A stretch of DNA of 13,502 nt from an uncultured Clostridia bacterium (GTDB taxonomy: Bacteria; Bacillota; Clostridia; TANB77; CAG-508). The stretch spans positions 1-13,502 of the forward strand of contig CANQTJ010000032.1 of NCBI GenBank assembly GCA_947626705.1, written 5' to 3'. The translations under genes were made by a program, and so were the position numbers. This document shows positions 1 to 6,394 of the stretch, piece after piece; position 1 is the stretch's first letter, and the number at the start of each line of letters is the position of its first letter. The notes under the pieces are model-generated. The model did no database searches. It saw nothing but the letters and a program-made list of their open reading frames with translations, and was not told the origin of the DNA.

Positions 1-1191
1 GGAATATCAATAGCAGAATTAACAGGAACAGGGATATTTGCAAAGGCAAAGGAGGCAAAACAGAAATATAAAGATGCGGAAGAACTAGAAAATCAAAGAT
101 TGGCAGATTATGAAGCTCAACTAAATAGTTTAGGAAAAAGTACTGTAGGAAGTGGAGATGTAACAGGTGGAGAAGGAGGAAGTGGAGATAATGGAGATGG
201 AGAGCAAAATGATAAACCTACACCATCAGACCCAAATACTCCAGCGACAAGTATGACAGAAGCAAAACAAGATGATATGTTTGAAAAAACAGTAAATTCA
301 ACAGTAAAAGATGAATATGATAATCAAGTAGTAGTTCCAGCAGGATTTAAAATAACAGAAGATGCAAACAATGTAACAGAAGGAATTGTTATTATTGATA
401 AAGAAGGAAATGAATTTGTGTGGATACCAGTAGGAGAAGTAATGGATAGTAATAAAACAACACATACAATAATATTAAGTAGATATACATTTAATGATAG
501 TGGATATAAAACAGATAAAGGTGAAACACCAATTGATGATTCTTATTCTATAGATGGATATAAATATAAGCATGAAGAAAAAACAACGTCAACAAAGGGA
601 GTTGCTGTAGCCAAAGATTTAGCGGAATTTAAAAATAGTGCAAAGAAAAATTATGGCTATTATATAGGAAGATATGAAGCAAGAAAAAATAGTGATGGTA
701 GCAAAGTAACAGAAAAAGGTTCAGATACTGTGTGGAGTAGTATAACGCAATCAATGGCATCTACAAATTGTCAAGCTATGTATAGTAATAACAAATTTAC
801 AAGTGATTTAATGAATAGTTACGCGTGGGATACTGCTATTGTATTCTTACAAGAATTTGATGATAGAGAGGGGACTGAAAAATCAATACCGTATTCAAGA
901 AGGGAAAGAGTAATAAGTACATTTGCAAGTACTGGAACCAATAATAATGATATATCTACACAAGATGAAGTTTGTAATATATATGATATGGCAAGTAATG
1001 TAATTGAATGGACAACAGAAACCTCTACCTATTGGGACAACGGTCACTCTTGTTATAAGCCAGCTACTCAAGTGGGAGGCTTGTATGATAGAAGCGGATA
1101 TTACACTAGCTATCGCAGTAGCAATATTGTTGATGCTAGAGTTGATGATCAGGGCTTCCGCCCAATTTTATATTGTACCCCTGAAAGCTAA
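1..1191 (+). CDS. Pilin-like surface protein with C-terminal CLec/FGE-like domain (5' truncated)
   Basis: The reading frame is open to the left edge, so the true start is outside the window; the TTG at 100 is internal. The first residues (GISIAELTGTGIF, then AKAKEAKQKYKDAEELEN) resemble the end of a prepilin N-terminal helix and the following charged helix of type IV pilin-like proteins. A Gly/Ser/Asp-rich linker follows at about 135-240. The rest resembles the formylglycine-generating-enzyme/C-type-lectin fold: FVWIPVGEV, then YYIGRYEAR, then NIYDMASNVIEWT (compare GNVWEWT in that family), ending in QGFRP. These are fold markers; no catalytic role is implied. Likely a surface-exposed pilus or pseudopilus component, by inference. 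The last ~170 bases differ in GC and codon use (see the separate entry). Enolase follows 66 bases later with its own RBS. Confidence 0.65.
   Translation, partial: GISIAELTGTGIFAKAKEAKQKYKDAEELENQRLADYEAQLNSLGKSTVGSGDVTGGEGGSGDNGDGEQNDKPTPSDPNTPATSMTEAKQDDMFEKTVNSTVKDEYDNQVVVPAGFKITEDANNVTEGIVIIDKEGNEFVWIPVGEVMDSNKTTHTIILSRYTFNDSGYKTDKGETPIDDSYSIDGYKYKHEEKTTSTKGVAVAKDLAEFKNSAKKNYGYYIGRYEARKNSDGSKVTEKGSDTVWSSITQSMASTNCQAMYSNNKFTSDLMNSYAWDTAIVFLQEFDDREGTEKSIPYSRRERVISTFASTGTNNNDISTQDEVCNIYDMASNVIEWTTETSTYWDNGHSCYKPATQVGGLYDRSGYYTSYRSSNIVDARVDDQGFRPILYCTPES
1021..1188 (+). other. Putative DGR variable region at the 3' end of the CLec gene
   Basis: From 1021 the gene changes character. GC is about 43% by hand count, against about 28% in a sampled stretch upstream (301-360). 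Of the 56 codons here, 42 end in C or T, including 13 consecutive ones at 1099-1137; the sampled upstream stretch has 6 of 20. Residues are rich in Tyr, Ser, Asp, Asn, Arg and Gly, the products expected when AAY codons of a template are randomised at adenines. The segment ends in the QGFRPILY core typical of CLec-fold DGR target proteins. Placement at the extreme 3' end of a CLec gene is the canonical DGR layout. Template repeat and reverse transcriptase are not in the window, so a remote or trans DGR must be assumed. A horizontally acquired 3' end is the main alternative. Confidence 0.5.
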
Positions 1192-1257
1192 AATAAGTAT
1201 ATGTATAAAAATGGAAAAAATAGTATAGAATAACATATATAGGAAGGTGGTTTTCAA

Positions 1258-2529
1258 ATGAAAGATTATTTAGCTATAAAAAATATAGAAGCACTAGAGG
1301 TATTGGACTCAAGGGGAAATCCAACAATACAAGTAGAAGTTATAACAGAAGGAGGATTTTCAGGAGTAGCATTAGTTCCATCAGGAGCATCAACAGGAAG
1401 TTTTGAAGCGGTAGAATTAAGAGATAATGACAAAAGTAGATATTTAGGAAAAGGCGTATTAAAAGCAGTTGAAAATGTAAATAAAAAAATAGCAAAAAAA
1501 TTTATAGATATGAATGTATATGACCAAAGAAAAATAGATAGAGAATTAATAGAACTAGATGATACATTAAATAAATCAAATTTAGGAGCAAATGCAATAT
1601 TAGGAGTATCTTTAGCAGTAGCAAAAGCAGCAGCTAGTTCACTAGGAATGGAATTATATAATTATATTGGAGGAATAAATGCTAAAGAGTTACCAACTCC
1701 AATGATGAATATTTTAAATGGTGGGAAACATTCAGATAATAATATAAATATACAAGAATTTATGATAATGCCAGTAGGAAGTATAACATTTGCAGAAAGA
1801 TTAAAAAGAGGAGTAGAAGTATATCATACATTAAAAAAGGTGTTAAAAGATAGGGGTTATTCAGTAGGAGTTGGAGATGAAGGAGGATTTGCCCCTAATT
1901 TAAAAGATGAAGAAGAAGCATTAGATGCAATAGTTGAAGCAATAAAAAAAGCTGGATATGAGCCGGGAAAAGATATATGTTTAGCATTGGATATTGCAAG
2001 TACAGAAATGTATGACGAAGCAAAAAAAATAGGCAAAGATGGTTATTATTTTTGGAAAACAGATGTAATTAAGACAAAACAAGAAATGATAGAATATATA
2101 GTAAATTTAACAGAGAAGTATCCTATTATATCTGTAGAAGATGGTTTGGCAGAAGAAGATTGGGAGTCATGGAAAGAGTTGACACAAAAATTAGGAAATA
2201 AAATTCAATTAGTTGGAGATGACCTATTTGTAACGAATATAAAAAGATTACAAAGAGGAATTAAAGAAAATGTAGCTAATGCAATTTTGATAAAGCCAAA
2301 TCAAATAGGAACTTTAACAGAAACATTAGACACAATACAAGAGGCAAAGGAAAAAGGATATAAAACTGTAATATCTCATAGGTCAGGAGAAACAGAAGAT
2401 ACAACAATTGCAGATTTAGCAGTAGCTATAAATGCTGGACAAATAAAAACAGGTGCACCTTGCAGAACAGATAGAGTTGCAAAATATAATAGATTGCTTA
2501 ATATTGAAAATCAATTAAATAATGAATAA
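1258..2529 (+). CDS. eno: Enolase (phosphopyruvate hydratase)
   Basis: Cytosolic glycolytic enzyme that interconverts 2-phosphoglycerate and phosphoenolpyruvate. At 423 residues it is close to the usual ~430. The mobile active-site loop PSGASTGS is at 41-48 and NGGKHSDN with His158 at 154-161. The substrate Glu167 lies in IQEF, the catalytic acid Glu208 in GDEGG, and the Mg ligands are Asp245, Glu294 (VEDG) and Asp321 (GDDLFVTN). The catalytic Lys346 is in LIKPNQIG, His374 in SHRSGETED and Lys397 in QIKTGAP. Two spots differ slightly from the common form: KPNQ instead of KVNQ/KLNQ, and GAPCRTDR after the last lysine. All catalytic residues are present. The start is supported by AGGAAGGTGG at 1241-1250. 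It is not clustered with other glycolytic genes and ends in its own terminator. Confidence 0.98.
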   Translation: MKDYLAIKNIEALEVLDSRGNPTIQVEVITEGGFSGVALVPSGASTGSFEAVELRDNDKSRYLGKGVLKAVENVNKKIAKKFIDMNVYDQRKIDRELIELDDTLNKSNLGANAILGVSLAVAKAAASSLGMELYNYIGGINAKELPTPMMNILNGGKHSDNNINIQEFMIMPVGSITFAERLKRGVEVYHTLKKVLKDRGYSVGVGDEGGFAPNLKDEEEALDAIVEAIKKAGYEPGKDICLALDIASTEMYDEAKKIGKDGYYFWKTDVIKTKQEMIEYIVNLTEKYPIISVEDGLAEEDWESWKELTQKLGNKIQLVGDDLFVTNIKRLQRGIKENVANAILIKPNQIGTLTETLDTIQEAKEKGYKTVISHRSGETEDTTIADLAVAINAGQIKTGAPCRTDRVAKYNRLLNIENQLNNE

Positions 2530-2537
2530 AAAATTTT

Positions 2538-2567
2538 CCTCTTATTAGTTGCAATAAGAGGATTTTT
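2538..2567 (+). terminator. Rho-independent terminator of eno
   Basis: A perfect 9-bp stem pairs CCTCTTATT (2538-2546) with AATAAGAGG (2553-2561) across a 6-nt loop. A short T run (TTTTT at 2563-2567) follows. It starts 8 bases after the enolase stop codon. Confidence 0.85.
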
Positions 2568-2598
2568 AGTATATTATGTTTAAATGAAGGAGGAATAC

Positions 2599-2778
2599 AT
2601 GAAAAATTATATAGTTGAATTAAGAAATAATAAAATTTTATACTTAGTAAAAAGATATAGTGGAGAATTAAAATATGACATTGAAAGTAAAGATATGAAA
2701 TTTTTTTCTATTGAAAATTTACCTGAAAATTTGATGGATAAAGATTTAATATCTAAATATATTGAAATATTAAAATAA
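2599..2778 (+). CDS. Small protein resembling the C-terminal part of a Nudix hydrolase
   Basis: A 59-residue ORF. The ATG at 2599 is preferred over the in-frame ATG at 2584, because a strong AAGGAGG (2587-2593) lies between them with 5-nt spacing to 2599. The stretch LVKRYSGELKYDIESKDMKF followed by FSIENLPENL resembles the part of Nudix hydrolases after the Nudix box, where a Gly-Glu-Leu-Lys strand leads to a Glu-rich, FFxxxxLPE segment. The Nudix box itself (GX5EX7REUXEEXGU) is absent, so hydrolase activity is not expected. It may be an internally deleted relic that is still translated, or an unrelated short protein. The next gene starts 11 bases downstream with its RBS overlapping this stop codon, so the two are probably co-transcribed. 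The Nudix assignment is by eye. Confidence 0.5.
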   Translation: MKNYIVELRNNKILYLVKRYSGELKYDIESKDMKFFSIENLPENLMDKDLISKYIEILK

Positions 2779-2789
2779 AGGAGAAAATT

Positions 2790-3104
2790 ATGTATTATAC
2801 ATATATTTTAAGATGCAAAGATAATACTTTATATACTGGAATAACAACTGATTTATTCAGGCGTTTTAAAGAACATAAAGAAAAAGGAGAAAAAACGGCG
2901 AAATATACATTAACACATACTGTAGAAAGGATAGAAATTACGTGGAAATCAGAAAATAGAAAATTAGCTTCTAAGTTAGAATATAATTTAAAGAAATTAA
3001 CAAAGAAGCAAAAAGAAGAATTAATAAAAAATCCAAATTTATTAAATAATTTTTTGGGAGAAAAAATAGATACTGAATTATACGAGGAAGAAAAACAAGA
3101 GTAG
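2790..3104 (+). CDS. GIY-YIG domain protein, UPF0213/YhbQ-like
   Basis: A single-domain GIY-YIG nuclease-fold protein of 104 residues, a typical length for the YhbQ/UPF0213 family. YTYIL (residues 3-7) and LYTGITTD (14-21) form the GIY and YIG strands. The conserved Arg is in FRRFKEHK (about 23-30). LEYNLKKLTKKQKEELI near 63-79 is the family's C-terminal helix carrying the conserved acidic residue. Family members are thought to act on DNA, but the physiological role in Bacillota is not established. RBS AAGGAG at 2777-2782 overlaps the stop codon of the preceding small gene. Its last codons form the left arm of a hairpin shared with the convergent gene. Confidence 0.9.
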   Translation: MYYTYILRCKDNTLYTGITTDLFRRFKEHKEKGEKTAKYTLTHTVERIEITWKSENRKLASKLEYNLKKLTKKQKEELIKNPNLLNNFLGEKIDTELYEEEKQE

Positions 3105-3118
3105 GTTATTCTACTCTT
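3097..3118. terminator. Hairpin spanning two convergent gene ends, possible bidirectional terminator
   Basis: A perfect 8-bp stem pairs AAGAGTAG (3097-3104) with CTACTCTT (3111-3118) across a 6-nt loop. Both stop codons lie within it. Read on the minus strand it is followed by GTTTTTC (a usable T run); on the plus strand by CTTTGTG (weaker). Confidence 0.6.
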
Positions 3119-3360
3119 CTTTGTGTTCTTGTATCATTATTATTTGAACTATTACACATTTTTTCATATTCCTTACATTTGATTTTATAATCCATTTGCA
3201 TACACAAATACCTATAATATAAATAAGCTTGTTCATATTGAGCCATAGGATTAAACATTGGATCACGGTATAAATCATTCATATCAGGAGAAGGCCCTCC
3301 CATTTGTTGAAAACTAGAAAAATCCATAAATGGTGGAATATTATTAAAATCTTTATCCAT
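3106..3360 (-). CDS. Small Met/Tyr/Pro-rich protein of unknown function
   Basis: I do not recognise this protein. It has 84 residues from the ATG at 3360; a longer reading from TTG at 3378 gives 90 residues, but the only SD-like run (GGAG, 3376-3373) would overlap that start. GGAG lies 12 bases before the chosen ATG, a slightly long spacing, so the start is uncertain. The N-terminal half is rich in Phe, Pro, Met and Gly (IPPFMDFSSFQQMGGPSPDM). The second half is an amphipathic, Tyr/Met/Cys-containing helix (YEQAYLYYRYLCMQMDYKIK). There is no signal peptide or membrane segment. It lies about 100 bases downstream of ylbJ on the same strand, so it may share its transcript. A spore-coat-like role is suggested only by composition and neighbour. 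Confidence 0.6.
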   Translation of the reverse strand: MDKDFNNIPPFMDFSSFQQMGGPSPDMNDLYRDPMFNPMAQYEQAYLYYRYLCMQMDYKIKCKEYEKMCNSSNNNDTRTQRRVE

Positions 3361-3464
3361 AAAAAACGTCATCTCCAATCATTATAATTATATTTAATAA
3401 ATATATAAATATAACTTTATTTTAAGTTTAAGTCTTTTAAAAACAAACAATAATATATTAAGTT

Positions 3465-4523
3465 TTATAAATCAAAATTAAAAAAAGGAAAAACATTAAT
3501 AGCAACAAAAGTATAAAAAGCAGCTAAAAATCCTTGCAATAATTTACCATAAATATAAGGTTTTATAGATAAATCTGTCTTTGAAGTAATACTAAGTACT
3601 TGAAGTAAAATAGATAATCCACCAAAACCAAGTAAAAAAGCTGTTAAAATTATATTTATAGAAATATGTTTAACATTAATATTTGAAATGGAATTAATAC
3701 CATTAGTTATTTCAAGTAAACCAGTTAAAATACCATAAATAAATGAAGTATCAATATGTAAAAAATTAAAAATAGGAGTAAGCATTAAAGCCAAAGCCTG
3801 AAGAATACCACTAGCTTTTAAAATTGATATTATACTAGAAAAAATCACAACAAATCCACCTATCATTAAAATGGTAGAAATACTATTAGTTATGCTTTTT
3901 CCTAAAACTTCTCCTAGATTAGAAAAAGTAACATTTTCATATTTTTTATAATTAGAATTTTGAGATTTTATATAATTAGAAGATGGATTATTATATTTCC
4001 AAAATCTAAAGATAAATCCTACTGATATACAGGCTAAAATATGAGTAATTAATAATAATAATCCAATTGTTGAATTACCAAACATACTAATACCAACAGT
4101 TCCAACTATAAATAATGGACCTGAATTATTAGTGAAACTTAATAATCTTTCACATTCTTCTTTAGTACAAATATTATTATTTCTAAAATCAGATGCAATT
4201 TTTGCTCCTACTGGATAGCCACTAATAATTCCCATTATAAAGGCAAAAGAACCTTCTCCACGTATATTAAAAATTGGTTTCATAATTTTATTTAAAGATT
4301 TACCCAATATATTAACAAAATTAGTATTCATTAATAGTTCAGTTGCTACAAAAAATGGAAAAAGTGATGGAATAACAGAAGTTGCCCATAAAGATAAGCC
4401 TTTTTTTATAGCTGGTAAATTACTTGTTGAGAAAAGTAGTAGGCTTATCCCAAAACATAAAAATATTAAAGCTAAAATATTTCTTTTAATTTTTACAATA
4501 TAAAAATGACATTTAGAAAACAT
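3465..4523 (-). CDS. ylbJ: Sporulation integral membrane protein YlbJ
   Basis: A multi-pass membrane protein of the nucleoside recognition (Gate) domain type. The family is sporulation-associated in Bacillus and Clostridia and required for spore resistance; its transported substrate is not settled. The start at 4523 is favoured over 4571 because AGGTGAT precedes it at 6-nt spacing; this gives 352 residues. Hydrophobic helices include residues 15-33 and 45-62. The diagnostic motifs are SLFPFFVATELL (53-64), IISGYPVGAKIASDFR (99-114) and SFTNNSGPLFIVGTVG (129-144), the last two being hallmark YlbJ sequences. Several more helices follow, up to the C-terminal VFPFF. It is divergent from the lysozyme gene at 4608 and upstream of the small gene at 3360. 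A sigma-E-like promoter candidate lies upstream. Confidence 0.9.
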   Translation of the reverse strand: MFSKCHFYIVKIKRNILALIFLCFGISLLLFSTSNLPAIKKGLSLWATSVIPSLFPFFVATELLMNTNFVNILGKSLNKIMKPIFNIRGEGSFAFIMGIISGYPVGAKIASDFRNNNICTKEECERLLSFTNNSGPLFIVGTVGISMFGNSTIGLLLLITHILACISVGFIFRFWKYNNPSSNYIKSQNSNYKKYENVTFSNLGEVLGKSITNSISTILMIGGFVVIFSSIISILKASGILQALALMLTPIFNFLHIDTSFIYGILTGLLEITNGINSISNINVKHISINIILTAFLLGFGGLSILLQVLSITSKTDLSIKPYIYGKLLQGFLAAFYTFVAINVFPFFNFDL

Positions 4524-4555
4524 AGTATCACCTAAATCAAAAAATATTATATAAT

Positions 4556-4585
4556 ATAATATACTCAACAAATAAATTAATATGA
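4556..4585 (-). promoter_or_regulatory. Candidate sigma-E-like promoter of ylbJ
   Basis: On the minus strand TCATATT (4585-4579) matches the sigma-E -35 pattern. After 15 bases comes TATATTAT (4563-4556), a partial match to the CATACAnT -10. ylbJ belongs to the sigma-E regulon in Bacillus. In such AT-rich DNA the match could be chance. Confidence 0.3.
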
Positions 4586-4607
4586 TAAAAATAATTTAGG
4601 GGGGAAT

Positions 4608-5855
4608 ATGAAAAATAAAATTATTAAAATTATTTTTTGTTTTTTTATATTTGTAGTTGCTTTTATTAATTACATATATGCATTAACGCCAATAAGTGAA
4701 TTAAGATATCAGGGAATTGATGTAAGTGATTGGCAAGGTTACATAGATTATAGTCAAGTAAGAAATTCAGGAATTGAAATAGTATATATAAAATCAAGTC
4801 AGGGAAATAATATAAAAGATCCATATTTTGAAATAAATTATGAAAATGCAAAAGCAAACAATTTAAAAATTGGATTTTATCATTTTTTAACAGCGACAAC
4901 AACTCAAGAAGCAGAAGAACAAGCTGTATTTTTTGCATCTGTAATTTCAGGAAAACAGCCTGACTGTAAATTAGCGCTAGACTATGAACAGTTTGAAGGA
5001 GCCACTAAAGAACAAATTAATCAAATAGCATTAGCATTTATACAAAAGGTAAAAGAATTAACAAAAAAACAAGTTGTTATTTATAGTGATTTATTTAATA
5101 GCGAAAGTACATTTAGTGGTGAACTTGCAAGTCAAAGTGAATTATGGATTGCATATTATAATGATTATAGACAATTAGAAAACACTAATTCTAGTTGGCA
5201 AACGTTTATAGGACAGCAGTATACAGATATGGGAACAGTACCAGGAATAAGAGTAAATGTAGATAGGGACTTATTTACAGAAGAAATTTTTTTAGATGAT
5301 ATTTCAGAAATAGAAGAACCAGAGAATGCAGTTAATAATTTTAATACTCAAACAATAGATTATACAGTACAAAGAGGAGATACATTAAACGAAATTGCAA
5401 CAAGATTTGGAACAACAGTACAAGAAATAGCTCAAATAAATGGAATACAAAATGTAAATTTAATATTTCCAGGAGAAGTACTAAGAATAGTAACAAATTC
5501 AAACATACAAGGAAGTGAATCAAACTCAACAAATAAAACATATTACACAATAAAACAAGGAGACACCCTATCAGAAATAGCAATATGGTATAGAGTACCA
5601 ATTCAAAAAATAATAGAATGGAATAACATACAAAATCCAAACTTAATATTTCCAGGACAAAGACTAATATTATTTGGAAATTACAAAAATACAGATACAA
5701 GTACAAATAACAATATCTTTTATACAGTACAAAAAGGAGATACCTTATTTGGAATAGCAAGAAGATACAAAATATGCGTAAAGAAACTAGCAAGAATAAA
5801 CGGAATAATAAACCCAAACTTAATATATCCAGGACAAATACTAAAAATTAACTAA
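4608..5855 (+). CDS. Secreted GH25 lysozyme with three LysM domains
   Basis: Likely an exported muramidase that cleaves the MurNAc-GlcNAc bond of peptidoglycan. Residues 1-25 form a signal peptide (basic start, hydrophobic core, YIYA cleavage site). The GH25 domain covers about 33-228. It starts QGIDVSDWQG, with catalytic-site Asp38 and Asp41, and carries the acidic pair Asp125 and Glu127 in LALDYEQ. It also has IKSSQG (61-66) and GFYHFL (89-94), both typical of the family. Three LysM repeats follow at about 251-294, 312-355 and 371-414, each with a GDTL core and a closing NPNLIFPGQ-like segment, separated by Asn/Ser/Thr linkers. They should bind wall glycan. RBS GGGGGG at 4599-4604. It could be an autolysin or a spore-related hydrolase; the sequence does not decide. 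Confidence 0.95.
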   Translation: MKNKIIKIIFCFFIFVVAFINYIYALTPISELRYQGIDVSDWQGYIDYSQVRNSGIEIVYIKSSQGNNIKDPYFEINYENAKANNLKIGFYHFLTATTTQEAEEQAVFFASVISGKQPDCKLALDYEQFEGATKEQINQIALAFIQKVKELTKKQVVIYSDLFNSESTFSGELASQSELWIAYYNDYRQLENTNSSWQTFIGQQYTDMGTVPGIRVNVDRDLFTEEIFLDDISEIEEPENAVNNFNTQTIDYTVQRGDTLNEIATRFGTTVQEIAQINGIQNVNLIFPGEVLRIVTNSNIQGSESNSTNKTYYTIKQGDTLSEIAIWYRVPIQKIIEWNNIQNPNLIFPGQRLILFGNYKNTDTSTNNNIFYTVQKGDTLFGIARRYKICVKKLARINGIINPNLIYPGQILKIN

Positions 5856-5884
5856 AAAATGTATAAAAATTAAAAAAAAGCACA

Positions 5885-5932
5885 TGCTTAAGATAGCCGT
5901 TTGAACGAAGTGAATTACGGATATCTTATGCA
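5885..5932. repeat. Long imperfect hairpin containing repeat copy 1
   Basis: Arms 5885-5900 and 5917-5932 pair at 14 of 16 positions around a 16-nt loop. The 26-base repeat unit (5896-5921) forms the top of the hairpin. No T run follows on either strand, so it is not a simple terminator of the lysozyme gene. Confidence 0.7.
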
Positions 5933-5953
5933 AAATTTATGAAATAAATTTTG
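5931..5953. repeat. Perfect 10-bp A/T hairpin
   Basis: CAAAATTTAT (5931-5940) pairs perfectly with ATAAATTTTG (5944-5953) over a GAA loop. It shares two bases with the preceding hairpin, so the two structures compete at their junction. Confidence 0.7.
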
Positions 5954-5967
5954 TAAACAACAGAAAA

Positions 5968-5993
5968 GCCGTTTGAACAAAGTGAATTACGGA
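5968..5993 (+). repeat. Direct repeat copy 2
   Basis: Identical to copy 1 (5896-5921) except for one base (AACAAAG instead of AACGAAG). The ends CCGT and ACGG are complementary. Copy 1's extended stem is absent here. Confidence 0.8.
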
Positions 5994-6000
5994 AGAAAAG

Positions 6001-6018
6001 TCGTTTGAACGAAGTGAA
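6001..6018 (+). repeat. Direct repeat copy 3 (partial)
   Basis: Carries the first part of the unit, CGTTTGAACGAAGTGAA, but lacks the ATTACGG end. It is preceded by GAAAAG, as is copy 2. It lies 24 bases before the start codon of the small gene at 6042. Confidence 0.7.
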
Positions 6019-6041
6019 AATAAAGAAAGGTATGTGTTTTT

Positions 6042-6212
6042 ATGAACAATAAAGATTTAGGAAAAAATATAAGAGAAAATTCAGAAGAAAAAGGAGAAGA
6101 CGCAACAAAATACGGAGAATTCATATCATCATATTTTGCTTGGGTACCATTATCAGAGCAAAAAGAAAAAGTAGAAAAATTAGAAAATATAACGAAAAAA
6201 GATAAAAAATAA
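6042..6212 (+). CDS. 56-residue charged protein, unknown
   Basis: I do not recognise this protein. The ORF runs from ATG 6042 to TAA 6210-6212 and encodes a hydrophilic, Lys/Glu-rich protein with a central aromatic stretch (YGEFISSYFAWVPLSEQ, residues 24-40) and a charged C-terminal helix. An SD-like GAAAGG lies at 6025-6030 with an 11-base spacer, which is long. Predominantly A-ending codons match the neighbouring genes, which supports real coding. It sits between the repeat cluster and the ctsR promoter and ends 49 bases before the first CtsR box. It is not part of the CtsR-controlled transcript. The aromatic segment inside a charged protein suggests a partner-binding helix; that is speculation. 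Confidence 0.55.
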   Translation: MNNKDLGKNIRENSEEKGEDATKYGEFISSYFAWVPLSEQKEKVEKLENITKKDKK

Positions 6213-6260
6213 AGATAAATAGAGAAAAAATAAAATTTTTAAAGTTAAAAAGAATAAAAA

Positions 6261-6277
6261 GGTCAGAAAAGGTCAAA
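6261..6277 (+). promoter_or_regulatory. CtsR operator, upstream box
   Basis: Tandem heptads GGTCAGA (6261-6267) and GGTCAAA (6271-6277) are separated by 3 bases, matching the CtsR consensus RGTCAAA-NAN-RGTCAAA with one change in the first heptad. It ends 8 bases before the -35 element. Confidence 0.75.
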
Positions 6278-6285
6278 AAAAGATA

Positions 6286-6313
6286 TTGATTTATTTTCAT
6301 AAAAGAATATAAT
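6286..6313 (+). promoter_or_regulatory. Sigma-A-type promoter of the ctsR operon
   Basis: A -35 element TTGATT (6286-6291), a 16-base spacer and a perfect -10 TATAAT (6308-6313). It is flanked on both sides by CtsR boxes. The transcription start should fall near 6320. Confidence 0.75.
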
Positions 6314-6323
6314 ATATATTGTA

Positions 6324-6340
6324 AGTCAAAGAAAGTCAAA
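6324..6340 (+). promoter_or_regulatory. CtsR operator, downstream box
   Basis: AGTCAAA (6324-6330), GAA, AGTCAAA (6334-6340) is a full match to the CtsR tandem-heptad consensus. It lies just after the expected transcription start, where bound repressor would block initiation. Confidence 0.9.
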
Positions 6341-6394
6341 GACAGTTTTAAAATATAATAAGTGTTAAATTGTTTTTAGAAAGGAGCTGATAGA

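Noticed and set aside
1004..1228. Plus-strand ORF overlapping the end of the CLec gene
   Set aside because: It lies in another frame over the clearly coding pilin/CLec end, has no convincing RBS, and reads as a shadow of the unusual GC-richer segment.
5341..5817. Long minus-strand ORF inside the LysM region
   Set aside because: It is a Leu/Phe-rich shadow produced by reading A-rich LysM coding sequence backwards; no RBS and no family features.
5885..6018. CRISPR array
   Set aside because: Only two full and one partial repeat, with unequal spacing (72 and about 33 bases), self-pairing flanks, and no cas genes in the window.
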